In this document: piece by piece, positions 8,476 to 16,365 of the stretch
How positions within the stretch are numbered: the stretch's first letter is position 1
Layout of the letters: each line of letters starts with the position of its first letter
Source: Nocardioides marinus
Lineage (GTDB): Bacteria; Actinomycetota; Actinomycetes; Propionibacteriales; Nocardioidaceae
Length of the DNA: 64,000 nucleotides
Assembly: GCF_013408145.1 (NCBI RefSeq)
Contig: NZ_JACBZI010000001.1
Span: 1,533,501-1,597,500 of the forward strand
Reading direction: 5' to 3'
The notes under the pieces: model-generated
What the model was told of the DNA's origin: nothing
Seen by the model: only the letters and a program-made list of their open reading frames with translations
Database searches by the model: none
Program-made: the position numbers and the translations under genes

Positions 8476-9257
8476 GCCCCCTGGACCGGGTGCGCGTCAC
8501 CCGCTACGTCACCCCGCTGCGCGAGGGAGGCTCCCTGCCGGGGATCGTCGAGGCCGACGACCTCGGCACCTACGTCTGCAAGTTCCGCGGCGCCGGTCAG
8601 GGCCTGCGCGTCCTCGTCGCCGAGGTCATCGCCTCCGAGCTCGCCCGGCGCGTCGGGCTGCGCACCCCGCGCCTGGTGGTGCTCGACCTCGACCCCGCGA
8701 TCGCGCGCTACGAGGCCGACGAGGAGGTGCAGGACCTCCTCAACGCCAGCGCCGGCGACAACCTCGGCATCGACTTCCTGCCGGGCGCCTTCGGGTACGC
8801 CGACGGGGAGGCGGGCACCCCTGAGGAAGCCGCCCGGGTCCTGTGGCTCGACGCGTTCATCGCCAACGTCGACCGCTCCTGGCGCAACCCCAACCTGCTG
8901 GTGTGGCACGGCGACCTCTGGGTCATCGACCACGGCGCCTCGCTGTACTTCCACCACGCCTGGCCCGGTGGCTCGCTGACCCGCGAGGGAGCCGCGCAGC
9001 GCTTCGCCGACCAGCCGTGGGACCCCTCCGACCACGTCGTCGACCCGGCCGAGGTCGACCTGGCCGCCGCCGACGCCGCGCTGCGCGCCGAGCTCGGCAC
9101 CGAGGTGTTCGCCGAGGTCCTCGACCTGGTCCCGGACGCCTGGCTCGAGCCCGTCCCGGGCGCGGAGACACCGGCGCAGGTGCGGGCGGCGTACGTCGAC
9201 TTCCTCAGCGCGCGTCTGGCCTCGCGCGCCTGGCTCCCGGGAGGCGCGGGTGCCTGA
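8472..9257 (+). CDS. HipA-like kinase domain protein
   Basis: A 261-residue protein resembling the HipA/PI3-kinase-like fold. Kinase-type signatures are the N-terminal VCKFRGAGQG (ATP-contacting Lys region), NVDRSWRNPNLLVW (catalytic Asp and Asn, about residues 135-148) and VIDHGASLYF (metal-binding Asp, DFG-like). Classic HipA is about 440 residues and has an N-terminal subdomain and an adjacent HipB antitoxin; both are missing here. Instead a DUF3037 gene overlaps its end by eight bases. It may phosphorylate a protein or small molecule. Whether the pair acts as a toxin-antitoxin system is untested. Confidence 0.75.
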   Translation: MSPLDRVRVTRYVTPLREGGSLPGIVEADDLGTYVCKFRGAGQGLRVLVAEVIASELARRVGLRTPRLVVLDLDPAIARYEADEEVQDLLNASAGDNLGIDFLPGAFGYADGEAGTPEEAARVLWLDAFIANVDRSWRNPNLLVWHGDLWVIDHGASLYFHHAWPGGSLTREGAAQRFADQPWDPSDHVVDPAEVDLAAADAALRAELGTEVFAEVLDLVPDAWLEPVPGAETPAQVRAAYVDFLSARLASRAWLPGGAGA

Positions 9258-9633
9258 GCTGCTGCCCTACCAGTACGTCGTCATGCGCTGCGTCCCGCGC
9301 GTGGAGCGCGAGGAGTTCCTCAACGTCGGCGTCGTGCTCTACAGCCAGGCCGCCGACCTGCTGGAAGCCTCCTGGCACGTCGACACCGACCGGGTACGGG
9401 CGCTCTTCCCGGACCTCGACGTGGCGCGGCTCTGCGACGCACTCGGCTTCGTGGAGGGGGTCTGCGCCGGTGACGACCGGGGGGGCGCCGCCGCGACACA
9501 GTCGCTGGGCCAGCGATTCGGGTTCCTCAAGGCGCCGCGCAGCACGGTCCTGCAGCCCGGCCCGGTGCACGGCGGCCTCGCCGCCGACCCCCGGGCCGAG
9601 CTCGAGCGTCTCCTGGACCGGTTGGTGCGCTGA
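9250..9633 (+). CDS. DUF3037 protein
   Basis: A 127-residue protein matching DUF3037: it opens with LLPYQYVVMRCVPRVEREEF and LNVGVVLYSQ, the family's most conserved stretch, and ends with a charged helix. Function is unknown. DUF3037 genes are repeatedly seen next to HipA-like kinases, as here, where the reading frames overlap by eight bases, which argues for a shared function such as a substrate, inhibitor or antitoxin. GTG start at 9250. A palindromic hairpin follows seven bases after the stop. Confidence 0.8.
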   Translation: MPELLPYQYVVMRCVPRVEREEFLNVGVVLYSQAADLLEASWHVDTDRVRALFPDLDVARLCDALGFVEGVCAGDDRGGAAATQSLGQRFGFLKAPRSTVLQPGPVHGGLAADPRAELERLLDRLVR

Positions 9634-9639
9634 CGCGTC

Positions 9640-9671
9640 GTCGAGCCGGCGTATCAATACGCCGGCTCGAC
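9640..9671. repeat. Dispersed palindrome, copy 2 (perfect; bidirectional terminator-like)
   Basis: A perfect 32-base palindrome: 15-base arms GTCGAGCCGGCGTAT and ATACGCCGGCTCGAC around CA. It lies between the convergent DUF3037 and CbiX genes, seven and fourteen bases from their stops. It is the best-preserved member of the family seen at 6676 and 36845. Confidence 0.85.
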
Positions 9672-9684
9672 CACAGGGCGCGGG

Positions 9685-10428
9685 TCAGACGGGGACCAGC
9701 TCGACGGCACCGACGGCGTAGCGGGCCAGCACGACCCGGGCCACCTCGGGGTGGGCGCCCAGGGGTGCGGAGACCGCGACGGCGCCGGCCTCGAGCGCCA
9801 GCTCGGCCGCGCGGTCGGGCAGGAAGCCCGGGGCGAGGAAGAGCGAGGCGACCGCGATGTGGCGCCGGCCCTCGGCCCGGAAGGCGCGGACGGCCTCACC
9901 GGTGGCCGGCGGTGCGGCCGAGGCGTAGGCCGCGGTGACGGGGAGCTTGTGGTGGCTTCCCCACACGCGGGCCAGGCGCGCGACGGCCTGGTTGGCCAAC
10001 GGGTCGCTGGAGCCGGCGGCGGCGAGCACGAGGGCGTCGAGCTCGCGGACACGGGCCTCGCGCAGCGCCTCACGCAGCCGCTCGTCCAGGACCTGGAGGA
10101 AGCAGGCCTCCAGGCCGAGCACGTCGGTGGCCTGGATGCGGACCTCGGGGTGGCGCTCGGTGGCCTGCGCGACGGCGGCGGGGACGTCGACCGTCGCGTG
10201 GTGGGCCTCGGTGAGGAGCAGGGGGACGACGACGATCTCGTCGTGGCCGGCCTTCACCAGGCGGTCGACGACCGTCTGGAAGCCGGGACGGGAGAGCTCG
10301 AGGAAGGCCGGCTCGACCTTGAGGTCGGGGCGTACGGCACGGACCTCGTCGACGAGGGCGCGGATCGTGGCGGCCGAGCGGGGGTCACGGCTGCCGTGGG
10401 CGAGGGCCACGAGGGCGGGAGCTGCCAT
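9685..10428 (-). CDS. CbiX/SirB-family sirohydrochlorin chelatase
   Basis: A 247-residue protein with two tandem CbiX half-domains. The first half keeps the metal-binding histidines in ALAHGSRDP and TEAHHATVDVP; the second half (LAAAGSSDPLAN) has lost the first His. It most likely inserts Fe into sirohydrochlorin to make siroheme, the cofactor of the sulfite reductase encoded upstream in the same direction; cobalt insertion for B12 is the alternative. It has a strong AAGGAGG ribosome site. It lies 98 bases after cysH and is probably the last gene of the sulfur operon. Confidence 0.85.
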   Translation of the reverse strand: MAAPALVALAHGSRDPRSAATIRALVDEVRAVRPDLKVEPAFLELSRPGFQTVVDRLVKAGHDEIVVVPLLLTEAHHATVDVPAAVAQATERHPEVRIQATDVLGLEACFLQVLDERLREALREARVRELDALVLAAAGSSDPLANQAVARLARVWGSHHKLPVTAAYASAAPPATGEAVRAFRAEGRRHIAVASLFLAPGFLPDRAAELALEAGAVAVSAPLGAHPEVARVVLARYAVGAVELVPV

Positions 10429-10526
10429 CGAGTGCCTCCTTCTCTGCGATCTTCACTGCTTCTGTGTGGGGGTGGTGCTCGCGGTGCTCCGTTGCACCCG
10501 CGGGTGGTGCTGCTGCCGGGAGCGGC

Positions 10527-11273
10527 TCACATGTGGATGCCGCACTCGGTCTTGTTCGTGCCGGCCCATCGGCCGCTGCGCGCGTCCTCGCCGGGGGCGA
10601 CCCGCCGGGTGCACGGCGCGCAGCCGATGGAGGGGTAGCCGTCGTAGACCAGCGGGTTCACCAGGACACCGTGCTCGGCGATGTAGGCCTCGACCTGCTC
10701 GTCGGACCACCGGGCGATGGGGGAGACCTTGACCTTCTGCTTCTTGGCGTCCCACCCGATGACCGGAGCGATGACCCGGTTGCTGGTCTCGGCGCGACGC
10801 AGGCCGGTGGCCCACGCGTCGTACCCGGACAGTGCGTCCTGCAGCGGCGCCACCTTGCGCAGCGCGCAGCAGCGGTCGGGGTCGGTGCGGAAGAGGTCCT
10901 TGCCCTCCGTGGCGTCCTGCTCGGCGACGCTCTGCACCGGTGTGATCGTCAGGAGGTTGACGTCCATCGTGGCCTCGACGGCGTCGCGGGTGCCGATGGT
11001 CTCGACGAAGTGGTAGCCGGTGTCGAGGAAGACCACGTCGATGCCGGGGACGACCTTGGCGGCGAGGTGGGCCAGCACCGCGTCCCCCATCGAGGAGGTG
11101 ATGCAGAACCGCTCGCCGAAGGTGGCGGCGGCCCACTCGATGATGGACTCGGCCGGCGCCAGCTCGAGCTCGGCGCCCCAGTGGGAGACCAGCTCGCGCA
11201 GCTCCTCCGAGGAGCGGCCCTCGGTGTGGGTGGCACGGTTCTCGCGTGCGGCACGTGTGGTGGCGGACGTCAT
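10527..11273 (-). CDS. cysH: Adenylyl-sulfate (APS) reductase, assimilatory
   Basis: A 248-residue reductase that reduces APS to sulfite with thioredoxin. It has the nucleotide-binding SSMGDAVLAHL, the Arg-rich ATGLRRAETSNR, and the ECGIH motif at the C-terminus with the catalytic cysteine. It also has the CC (RCCALRK, about residue 134) and CxxC (CAPCTRR, about residue 217) pairs that bind a 4Fe-4S cluster, which marks APS rather than PAPS specificity. The ATG at 11273 overlaps the stop of the 55-residue gene upstream (ATGA); the longer open frame to 11480 would cover that gene and is rejected. Confidence 0.92.
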   Translation of the reverse strand: MTSATTRAARENRATHTEGRSSEELRELVSHWGAELELAPAESIIEWAAATFGERFCITSSMGDAVLAHLAAKVVPGIDVVFLDTGYHFVETIGTRDAVEATMDVNLLTITPVQSVAEQDATEGKDLFRTDPDRCCALRKVAPLQDALSGYDAWATGLRRAETSNRVIAPVIGWDAKKQKVKVSPIARWSDEQVEAYIAEHGVLVNPLVYDGYPSIGCAPCTRRVAPGEDARSGRWAGTNKTECGIHM

Positions 11274-11437
11274 GAGGCTCCTCCCTGCTGCGGCGGCCGG
11301 GCCAGGTGCCCGATCAGCCGCAGGGAGAAGGCGCGCCGGCAGGAGTGGCATTCCCAGGTCCCGTGCTCCGCTGCGTGCGGGCGCAGGTCCTCGTCGCCGC
11401 AGTAGGGGCAGTGGAAGGGCACGGCGCGCTCGGACAT
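11270..11437 (-). CDS. 55-residue zinc-ribbon protein between sulfite reductase and cysH
   Basis: A 55-residue protein starting MSERAVPFHCPYCGDEDLRP. It has two CxxC pairs (Cys10/Cys13 and Cys30/Cys33, the second in ECHSCRRAFSL), the pattern of a one-zinc ribbon. Its ATG overlaps the sulfite reductase stop (TGATG) and its stop overlaps the cysH ATG (ATGA), so all three are coupled. Small proteins of this kind sit at the same place in other actinobacterial sulfur operons. It may help assemble or regulate one of the two Fe-S enzymes; that role is inference. Confidence 0.85.
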   Translation of the reverse strand: MSERAVPFHCPYCGDEDLRPHAAEHGTWECHSCRRAFSLRLIGHLARPPQQGGAS

Positions 11438-13170
11438 CAGGAACCGCCGCCCGAGGCGGCACCGTCGAGCACCCGGTCACCCTTGAGCAGGGCCTCGTCG
11501 GCGCGGTGCACCCAGTCGGCGAAGCTCTCGCCCTCGGTGCGGTCGGCCAGGAAGTTGGTGACCACGACGGTCACGTAGTCGTCGAGGCCGGCGCTGGTGA
11601 CCTTGTGGGCCCGCAGCTTGCGACCGAAGTTCGCCTTGAGGCCGGTGGCGCCGCCGAGGTGCACCTGGAAGCCCTCGACCTGCTGCCCCTCGTGCATGAC
11701 GAGCTGGCCCTTGAGGCCGATGTCGGCGACCTGGGTGCGCGCGCAGGCGTTGGGGCAGCCGTTGACGTTGACCGAGATGGGCACGTCGAGGTCGGGGAAA
11801 CGACGCTCGAGCTCGGCGACGAGGTCGCGGGCGCGGTTCTTGGTGTCGACGATCGCGAGCTTGCAGAACTCGATGCCGGTGCAGGCCATGGTGTTGCGAC
11901 GCCACTGCGAGGGCCGCGCCGAGAGGCCGATGTCCTCCAGACGGTCGAGCAGCTCGTCGACGCGGGCGGGGTCGGCGCCGATGAGCACGATCTTCTGGTA
12001 CGCCGTCAGCCGCGCGCCGGCCAGGTCGAACTCCTCGATCACCTCGGCGAGGTCGACCAGGATCTGGCCCGACACCCGACCCACGACCGGGGCGACCCCG
12101 ACGTACTTCTTGCCGTCCTTCTGGTCGTGCACGCCGATGTGGTCGCGGAAGCCCTCGGGGGACTCCGGCGAGGGGCAGGAGACGAGCGCGGCGCCGAGGT
12201 ACTCCTTCTCGAGCACCTCGCGGACCTTCTCGATGCCCCAGTCGGCGACCAGGAACTTCAGCCGGGCGCGCGAGCGAAGCCGGCGGTAGCCGTAGTCGCG
12301 GAAGATCGAGGCGATGCCGGCCCACACGTCGGCGACCTGCTCGAGCGGGATCCAGACGCCCATCTTGGCCGCGAGCATCGGGTTGGTGGACAGGCCGCCG
12401 CCGACCCAGACGTCGAAGCCGGGACCGTGCTCGGGGTGGGTCGTGCCGACGAAGGAGATGTCGTTGGTCTCGGGGGAGACGTCGTGGCCCGGGTGGCCGG
12501 TCAGCGCGGTCTTGAACTTGCGGGGGAGGTTGGAGAACTGCGGGTCGCCGATGTAGCGGCGCTTGATCTCCTCCAGGGCGCTGGTGCCGTCGATGATCTC
12601 GTCGACCGCGACGCCGGCGACCGGCGAGCCGAGGAAGGGGCGCGGCGAGTCGCCGCAGGCCTCCAGCGAGGAGAGCCCGGCAGCGTCGAGGCGGTCCCAG
12701 ATGGCGGGGACGTCCTCGATGCGGATCCAGTGGTACTGGATGTTCTCGCGGTCGGTCACGTCGGCGGTGTCGCGGGCGAAGTCGCGACCGATCTCGCCCA
12801 GGGCGCGCACGGCCGCGGCGTCGAGCAGCGCACCGTCGGAGCGGACGCGGAGCATGAAGTAGCGGTCGTCGAGCTCCTCCTCCTCCATCGAGCCGGTGCG
12901 CCCGCCGTCGATCCCGGGCTTGCGCTGGGTGTACAGGCCCATCCAGCGGAAGCGGCCGCGCAGGTCGGCGGGGTCGATGGAGTCGAAGCCGCGCTTGGAG
13001 TAGGTGTAGAGGATGCGGTCGCGCACGTTGAGCGCGTCGTCGTCCTTCTTCGACTGCTCGTTCTTGTTCAGCGGCTCGTTGAAGCCCAGGGCCCACTGAC
13101 CCTCACCGCGCTTGGGGCGCGGGATCTCGGTGTGCTGGGGGCGGGTGCCGTGGAAGCGCAGGTCGGGCAT
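11437..13170 (-). CDS. nirA: Ferredoxin-dependent sulfite reductase (nitrite/sulfite reductase family)
   Basis: A 577-residue siroheme/4Fe-4S reductase that takes sulfite to sulfide with six electrons from ferredoxin. Two ferrodoxin-like halves precede the cluster cysteines, CTGIEFCKLA and NVNGCPNACART (C-x5-C ... C-x3-C). The N-terminal arginine-rich RGRFRWMGLYTQRKPG binds the substrate side. Next to APS reductase its job is sulfur rather than nitrate assimilation. ATG start at 13170. A 29-residue leader peptide lies 70 bases upstream and probably controls it by cysteine supply. Confidence 0.93.
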   Translation of the reverse strand: MPDLRFHGTRPQHTEIPRPKRGEGQWALGFNEPLNKNEQSKKDDDALNVRDRILYTYSKRGFDSIDPADLRGRFRWMGLYTQRKPGIDGGRTGSMEEEELDDRYFMLRVRSDGALLDAAAVRALGEIGRDFARDTADVTDRENIQYHWIRIEDVPAIWDRLDAAGLSSLEACGDSPRPFLGSPVAGVAVDEIIDGTSALEEIKRRYIGDPQFSNLPRKFKTALTGHPGHDVSPETNDISFVGTTHPEHGPGFDVWVGGGLSTNPMLAAKMGVWIPLEQVADVWAGIASIFRDYGYRRLRSRARLKFLVADWGIEKVREVLEKEYLGAALVSCPSPESPEGFRDHIGVHDQKDGKKYVGVAPVVGRVSGQILVDLAEVIEEFDLAGARLTAYQKIVLIGADPARVDELLDRLEDIGLSARPSQWRRNTMACTGIEFCKLAIVDTKNRARDLVAELERRFPDLDVPISVNVNGCPNACARTQVADIGLKGQLVMHEGQQVEGFQVHLGGATGLKANFGRKLRAHKVTSAGLDDYVTVVVTNFLADRTEGESFADWVHRADEALLKGDRVLDGAASGGGS

Positions 13171-13240
13171 GACTGACTCGGGTGTCCTTCGCTGAGGTGG
13201 CGGCCTGCGGGCCGCGGGAGGAGGGCGGGTGCTCGGGTGC

Positions 13241-13330
13241 TCAGCGGGGTCGACACATCGCGCTGCGGGTGCGCCCGAGGTCCACGTGGCGGCGTACCAC
13301 GAGCCAGGCGTGCGTGGCGGCGAAGGTCAT
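13241..13330 (-). CDS. Putative cysteine-responsive leader peptide
   Basis: A 29-residue reading frame with the sequence core [15 protein letters not shown] near its end. This matches the actinobacterial leader-peptide type found ahead of sulfur-assimilation genes, where a late cysteine codon (here UGU, residue 26) makes ribosome pausing depend on charged tRNA-Cys. It starts at the ATG 13330 and ends 70 bases before the sulfite reductase gene, which leaves room for an attenuating structure. The match to motif, position and strand together make chance unlikely. Confidence 0.8.
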   Translation of the reverse strand: MTFAATHAWLVVRRHVDLGRTRSAMCRPR

Positions 13331-13371
13331 GTCAAGGAGTCTCACCCTGCGGACCATCCTCCTGCCACCTT

Positions 13372-13392
13372 CGATCTCATGGAGTGAGATCG
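13372..13392. promoter_or_regulatory. Palindromic operator-like site between sulfur operon and glyA
   Basis: Perfect 8-base arms CGATCTCA and TGAGATCG around TGGAG, 42 bases upstream of the leader peptide start on - and 133 bases upstream of glyA on +. It looks like a dimeric repressor site. The regulator is not in this window. Confidence 0.5.
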
Positions 13393-13511
13393 CAGTCCCG
13401 ACATCTGGGATACCGGTGGCATGTGGTGAGCGTGGACGGGGTCACGCGTGCGGCGCACGTCACACCGTGCCGCCGGGCCGGTCCAGCCCACCGCTGCCCG
13501 GGTGCGCGCCG

Positions 13512-13517
13512 TAGGCT
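13512..13517 (+). promoter_or_regulatory. -10 element of glyA, near-leaderless
   Basis: TAGGCT matches TANNNT and lies seven bases before the glyA ATG, which would place transcription start at or next to the start codon. No clear -35 and no ribosome site are seen. I saw no glycine or THF/ZTP riboswitch in the 190 bases upstream. Confidence 0.5.
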
Positions 13518-13524
13518 GTGCGGC

Positions 13525-14967
13525 ATGACCGACGTCTCCCGTCTCGCCAGCAGCGCCTACAGCCAGGCCCTCGAGGTCATCGCCTCGGTCGAGCCCCGCA
13601 TCGCGGAGGCCACCCGCGCCGAGCTGGCCGACCAGCGTGCCTCGCTGAAGCTGATCGCCAGCGAGAACTACGCCTCGCCGGCGGTGCTGATGACGATGGG
13701 CACCTGGTTCAGCGACAAGTACGCCGAGGGCACGGTCGGTCACCGCTTCTACGCCGGCTGCCAGAACGTCGACACCGTGGAGTCGCTGGCCGCCGAGCAC
13801 GCCCGCGAGCTGTTCGGCGCGGAGTACGCCTACGTCCAGCCGCACTCCGGCATCGACGCCAACCTCGTGGCCTTCTGGTCGATCCTGGCCCACCGGGTCG
13901 AGGGTCCGTGGCTGCAGCGGGCCGAGAAGAAGAACGTGAGCGAGCTGACCGAGGAGGACTGGGAGTCGCTGCGCCGCGAGCTCGGCAACCAGCGCCTGCT
14001 CGGCATGAGCCTGGACGCCGGCGGTCACCTCACCCACGGCTTCCGCCCGAACATCTCCGGCAAGATGTTCCACCAGCAGCAGTACGGCACCGACCCCGAG
14101 ACCGGCCTGCTCGACTACGACGCGGTCGCGGCCAAGGCGCGCGAGTTCAAGCCGCTGGTCCTGGTCGCCGGGTACTCGGCCTACCCCCGCCGGGTCGACT
14201 TCGCGAAGATGCGCGAGATCGCCGACGAGGTCGGCGCCACGCTCATGGTCGACATGGCCCACTTCGCCGGCCTGGTGGCCGGCAAGGTCTTCACGGGGAA
14301 CGAGGACCCGGTCCCGCACGCCCACGTCGTCACCACGACCACCCACAAGTCGCTGCGCGGCCCGCGCGGCGGCATGGTGCTGGCCACGGAGGAGTACGCC
14401 CCGAGCGTCGACCGCGGCTGCCCGATGGTCCTGGGCGGCCCGCTCTCGCACGTGATGGCCGCCAAGGCCGTGGCCTTCGCCGAGGCACGCCAGGACGGGT
14501 TCCGCACCTACGCCCAGCAGGTTGCCGACAACGCCCAGTCGCTGGCCCAGGGCTTCTTGTCCCGTGGCGCCGACCTGGTCACGGGCGGGACCGACAACCA
14601 CCTGGTGCTGCTGGACGTCTCGAAGTTCGGCCTGACCGGTCGACAGGCCGAGTCGGCGCTGCTCGACGCCGGCGTCGTGACCAACCGCAACTCGGTCCCG
14701 AACGACCCCAACGGCGCGTGGTACACCTCCGGCATCCGGCTGGGCACCCCGGCGCTGACCACCCGCGGCTTCGGCCACGACGAGTTCGACACCGTCGCGG
14801 ACCTCATCGTCACCGTGCTGCAGAACACCGAGCCGGGCACCACCAAGGCCGGTGGCCCCTCGAAGGCCTCCTACTCCCTGGGCGACGGCGTGGCAGACAA
14901 GGTCCGCGCCGCCTCGGCCGAGATGCTCGACAAGCACCCGCTGTACCCCGGTCTCGACCTGGCCTGA
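13525..14967 (+). CDS. glyA: Serine hydroxymethyltransferase
   Basis: A 480-residue PLP enzyme interconverting serine and glycine with tetrahydrofolate. It shows [12 protein letters not shown] near the N-terminus, [11 protein letters not shown], and the PLP-lysine motif [14 protein letters not shown]. It is about 60 residues longer than the usual 415-430 because of an insert around [30 protein letters not shown]; the same longer form occurs as a second SHMT in other actinobacteria. ATG start at 13525 is preceded by a -10 element and no leader. It is transcribed away from the sulfur operon. Confidence 0.93.
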   Translation: MTDVSRLASSAYSQALEVIASVEPRIAEATRAELADQRASLKLIASENYASPAVLMTMGTWFSDKYAEGTVGHRFYAGCQNVDTVESLAAEHARELFGAEYAYVQPHSGIDANLVAFWSILAHRVEGPWLQRAEKKNVSELTEEDWESLRRELGNQRLLGMSLDAGGHLTHGFRPNISGKMFHQQQYGTDPETGLLDYDAVAAKAREFKPLVLVAGYSAYPRRVDFAKMREIADEVGATLMVDMAHFAGLVAGKVFTGNEDPVPHAHVVTTTTHKSLRGPRGGMVLATEEYAPSVDRGCPMVLGGPLSHVMAAKAVAFAEARQDGFRTYAQQVADNAQSLAQGFLSRGADLVTGGTDNHLVLLDVSKFGLTGRQAESALLDAGVVTNRNSVPNDPNGAWYTSGIRLGTPALTTRGFGHDEFDTVADLIVTVLQNTEPGTTKAGGPSKASYSLGDGVADKVRAASAEMLDKHPLYPGLDLA

Positions 14968-15030
14968 GGGGGACCCTCGGCCTCCACCGGCCGGCCGGCT
15001 CGGCGGGTGTGAGACCGGTGTGAGGCCGGT

Positions 15031-16365
15031 GTGAAGATCGCGCTGGACCTGCGTGATCATCGTGTGAGGTGCCTGGTGGGGGACTGGGAGCGCACGCACG
15101 CTGGACGGGTGTACGACTCCACAGCACCTCAGGACCCAGCCGAGTGGCCGTACGAGGGCACTCACGGCTCCGCACCCGAGCCGACCGGGACCGCGCAAGC
15201 GGGCCCGGGCGACGTACGGACCAGGACCCGCGAGAGGACCCAGGAGTCCGCGGAGCCGCTGTGGGGCCTGGACCAGGGGATCTTGGACATCCAGGCGCAG
15301 GAGGTGGCCGAGAGCCCGCTGTCGGTCCTGCTGGTGAGCCGTGACGACCGGATCCTGGCCGCCTCGCGTCGGGTGCGCACCCTCCTCGGCAGGGACGACG
15401 AGGAGCTCGTGGGTCGCCGGGCGCGTGACGTCCTCGTCGCCTCCGGCGCCGAGCGGCAGCGCCTGGCGCTCCAGATGCTGATGAGCGGGGGCGAGGTCGG
15501 CGGCGGGTCCCGCCACTGGGAGGGCGACCTGCGGGGCGCGAATCGACGCGAGGTCCGGGTCCGGGTCACGGCCCGCCGCGCCGGGCTCACCGGCGCGGAC
15601 GCGCTGTGGTGCGCGATCGACGAGGTCGTCGACGGCGGGAACCGCGCCCGGACCGATGCCCCGGGTGGTGCGTCGGCGGCCGCGCCCGCGCCCGCGCAGC
15701 CTCGCTCGGACGCGGCCCCCGCGCGCCCCGCCGAGCCGGCGCTGCGGTCCGAGGGGCACACGGGTGCCGCGCCGGTCGAGGCCACCTTGCTGATGGACCT
15801 GGTGGAGGCGGTGAGCCGCCACCCGCGTCGTGGGGCGCACCTGGTGGAGGACGTCCTGCACATGACGGCGGTGCAGGCAGGGACGATGGCGGTCGCGACC
15901 GAGCCGTGCCACGTGCGCGGCGCCGTCCTGGCGGCCGTCTCCGACCGGGCGGGCGTCGCCGTCCGTCACAAGGTCGGGTTCGACCTGGCGCTGGACGAGG
16001 CGCCGACCGTCGCGGCCGACCCGGTGCTCCTGCGCAAGTGCCTCGACCAGATCATCGGCAACGCGGTGAAGTTCACCGCGCCGCACGGCTCCGTCACCTG
16101 CACCTGGCGGGTGGACGAGGACTTCCTGGTCCTGAGGGTGGCCAATCCCGCGGGTGACGCCGACCAGGAGGTCGTGGACCGTGCCTTCGACCCGTGGGCT
16201 GACGGCACCGCGGCGGTGCACGACCCCCGGCCCGGCGTCGGGCTCGGCCTCGCGGTCGCCCGCGGCCTGGCCCGGCTCATGAGGGGCGACGTGGCGCTCC
16301 AGCTCTCGCACCGGACCGGGTCGACCCCGGTCGTGCACTGCGAGCTGAGGCTCCCGCTGGCCTAG
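15031..16365 (+). CDS. PAS-domain sensor with HATPase domain, degenerate dimerisation region
   Basis: A 444-residue soluble protein. Residues 95-200 look like a PAS domain (SPLSVLLVSRDDRILAASRR, LLGRDDEELVGRRARDVL), then comes a Pro/Ala-rich linker (about 205-250) and a HATPase domain with N box DQIIGNAVKF and G box GVGLGLAVARGLARL. Between them the region EAVSRHPRRGAHLVEDVLHM stands where a HisKA domain should be, but no clear H-E/D-x-x-T/N motif is present. It may bind ATP without classical autophosphorylation. The GTG start is uncertain; several in-frame GTGs follow. No response regulator is adjacent. Its stop shares CTAG with the convergent gene. Confidence 0.7.
   Translation: MKIALDLRDHRVRCLVGDWERTHAGRVYDSTAPQDPAEWPYEGTHGSAPEPTGTAQAGPGDVRTRTRERTQESAEPLWGLDQGILDIQAQEVAESPLSVLLVSRDDRILAASRRVRTLLGRDDEELVGRRARDVLVASGAERQRLALQMLMSGGEVGGGSRHWEGDLRGANRREVRVRVTARRAGLTGADALWCAIDEVVDGGNRARTDAPGGASAAAPAPAQPRSDAAPARPAEPALRSEGHTGAAPVEATLLMDLVEAVSRHPRRGAHLVEDVLHMTAVQAGTMAVATEPCHVRGAVLAAVSDRAGVAVRHKVGFDLALDEAPTVAADPVLLRKCLDQIIGNAVKFTAPHGSVTCTWRVDEDFLVLRVANPAGDADQEVVDRAFDPWADGTAAVHDPRPGVGLGLAVARGLARLMRGDVALQLSHRTGSTPVVHCELRLPLA

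Noticed and set aside
8472..9257. A classical HipAB persistence module
   Set aside because: There is no HipB-like helix-turn-helix gene and the kinase is far shorter than HipA; only the HipA-like fold is supported.
13393..13524. A glycine or ZTP riboswitch before glyA
   Set aside because: No conserved riboswitch core is seen and the -10 element lies too close to the ATG to leave a leader.
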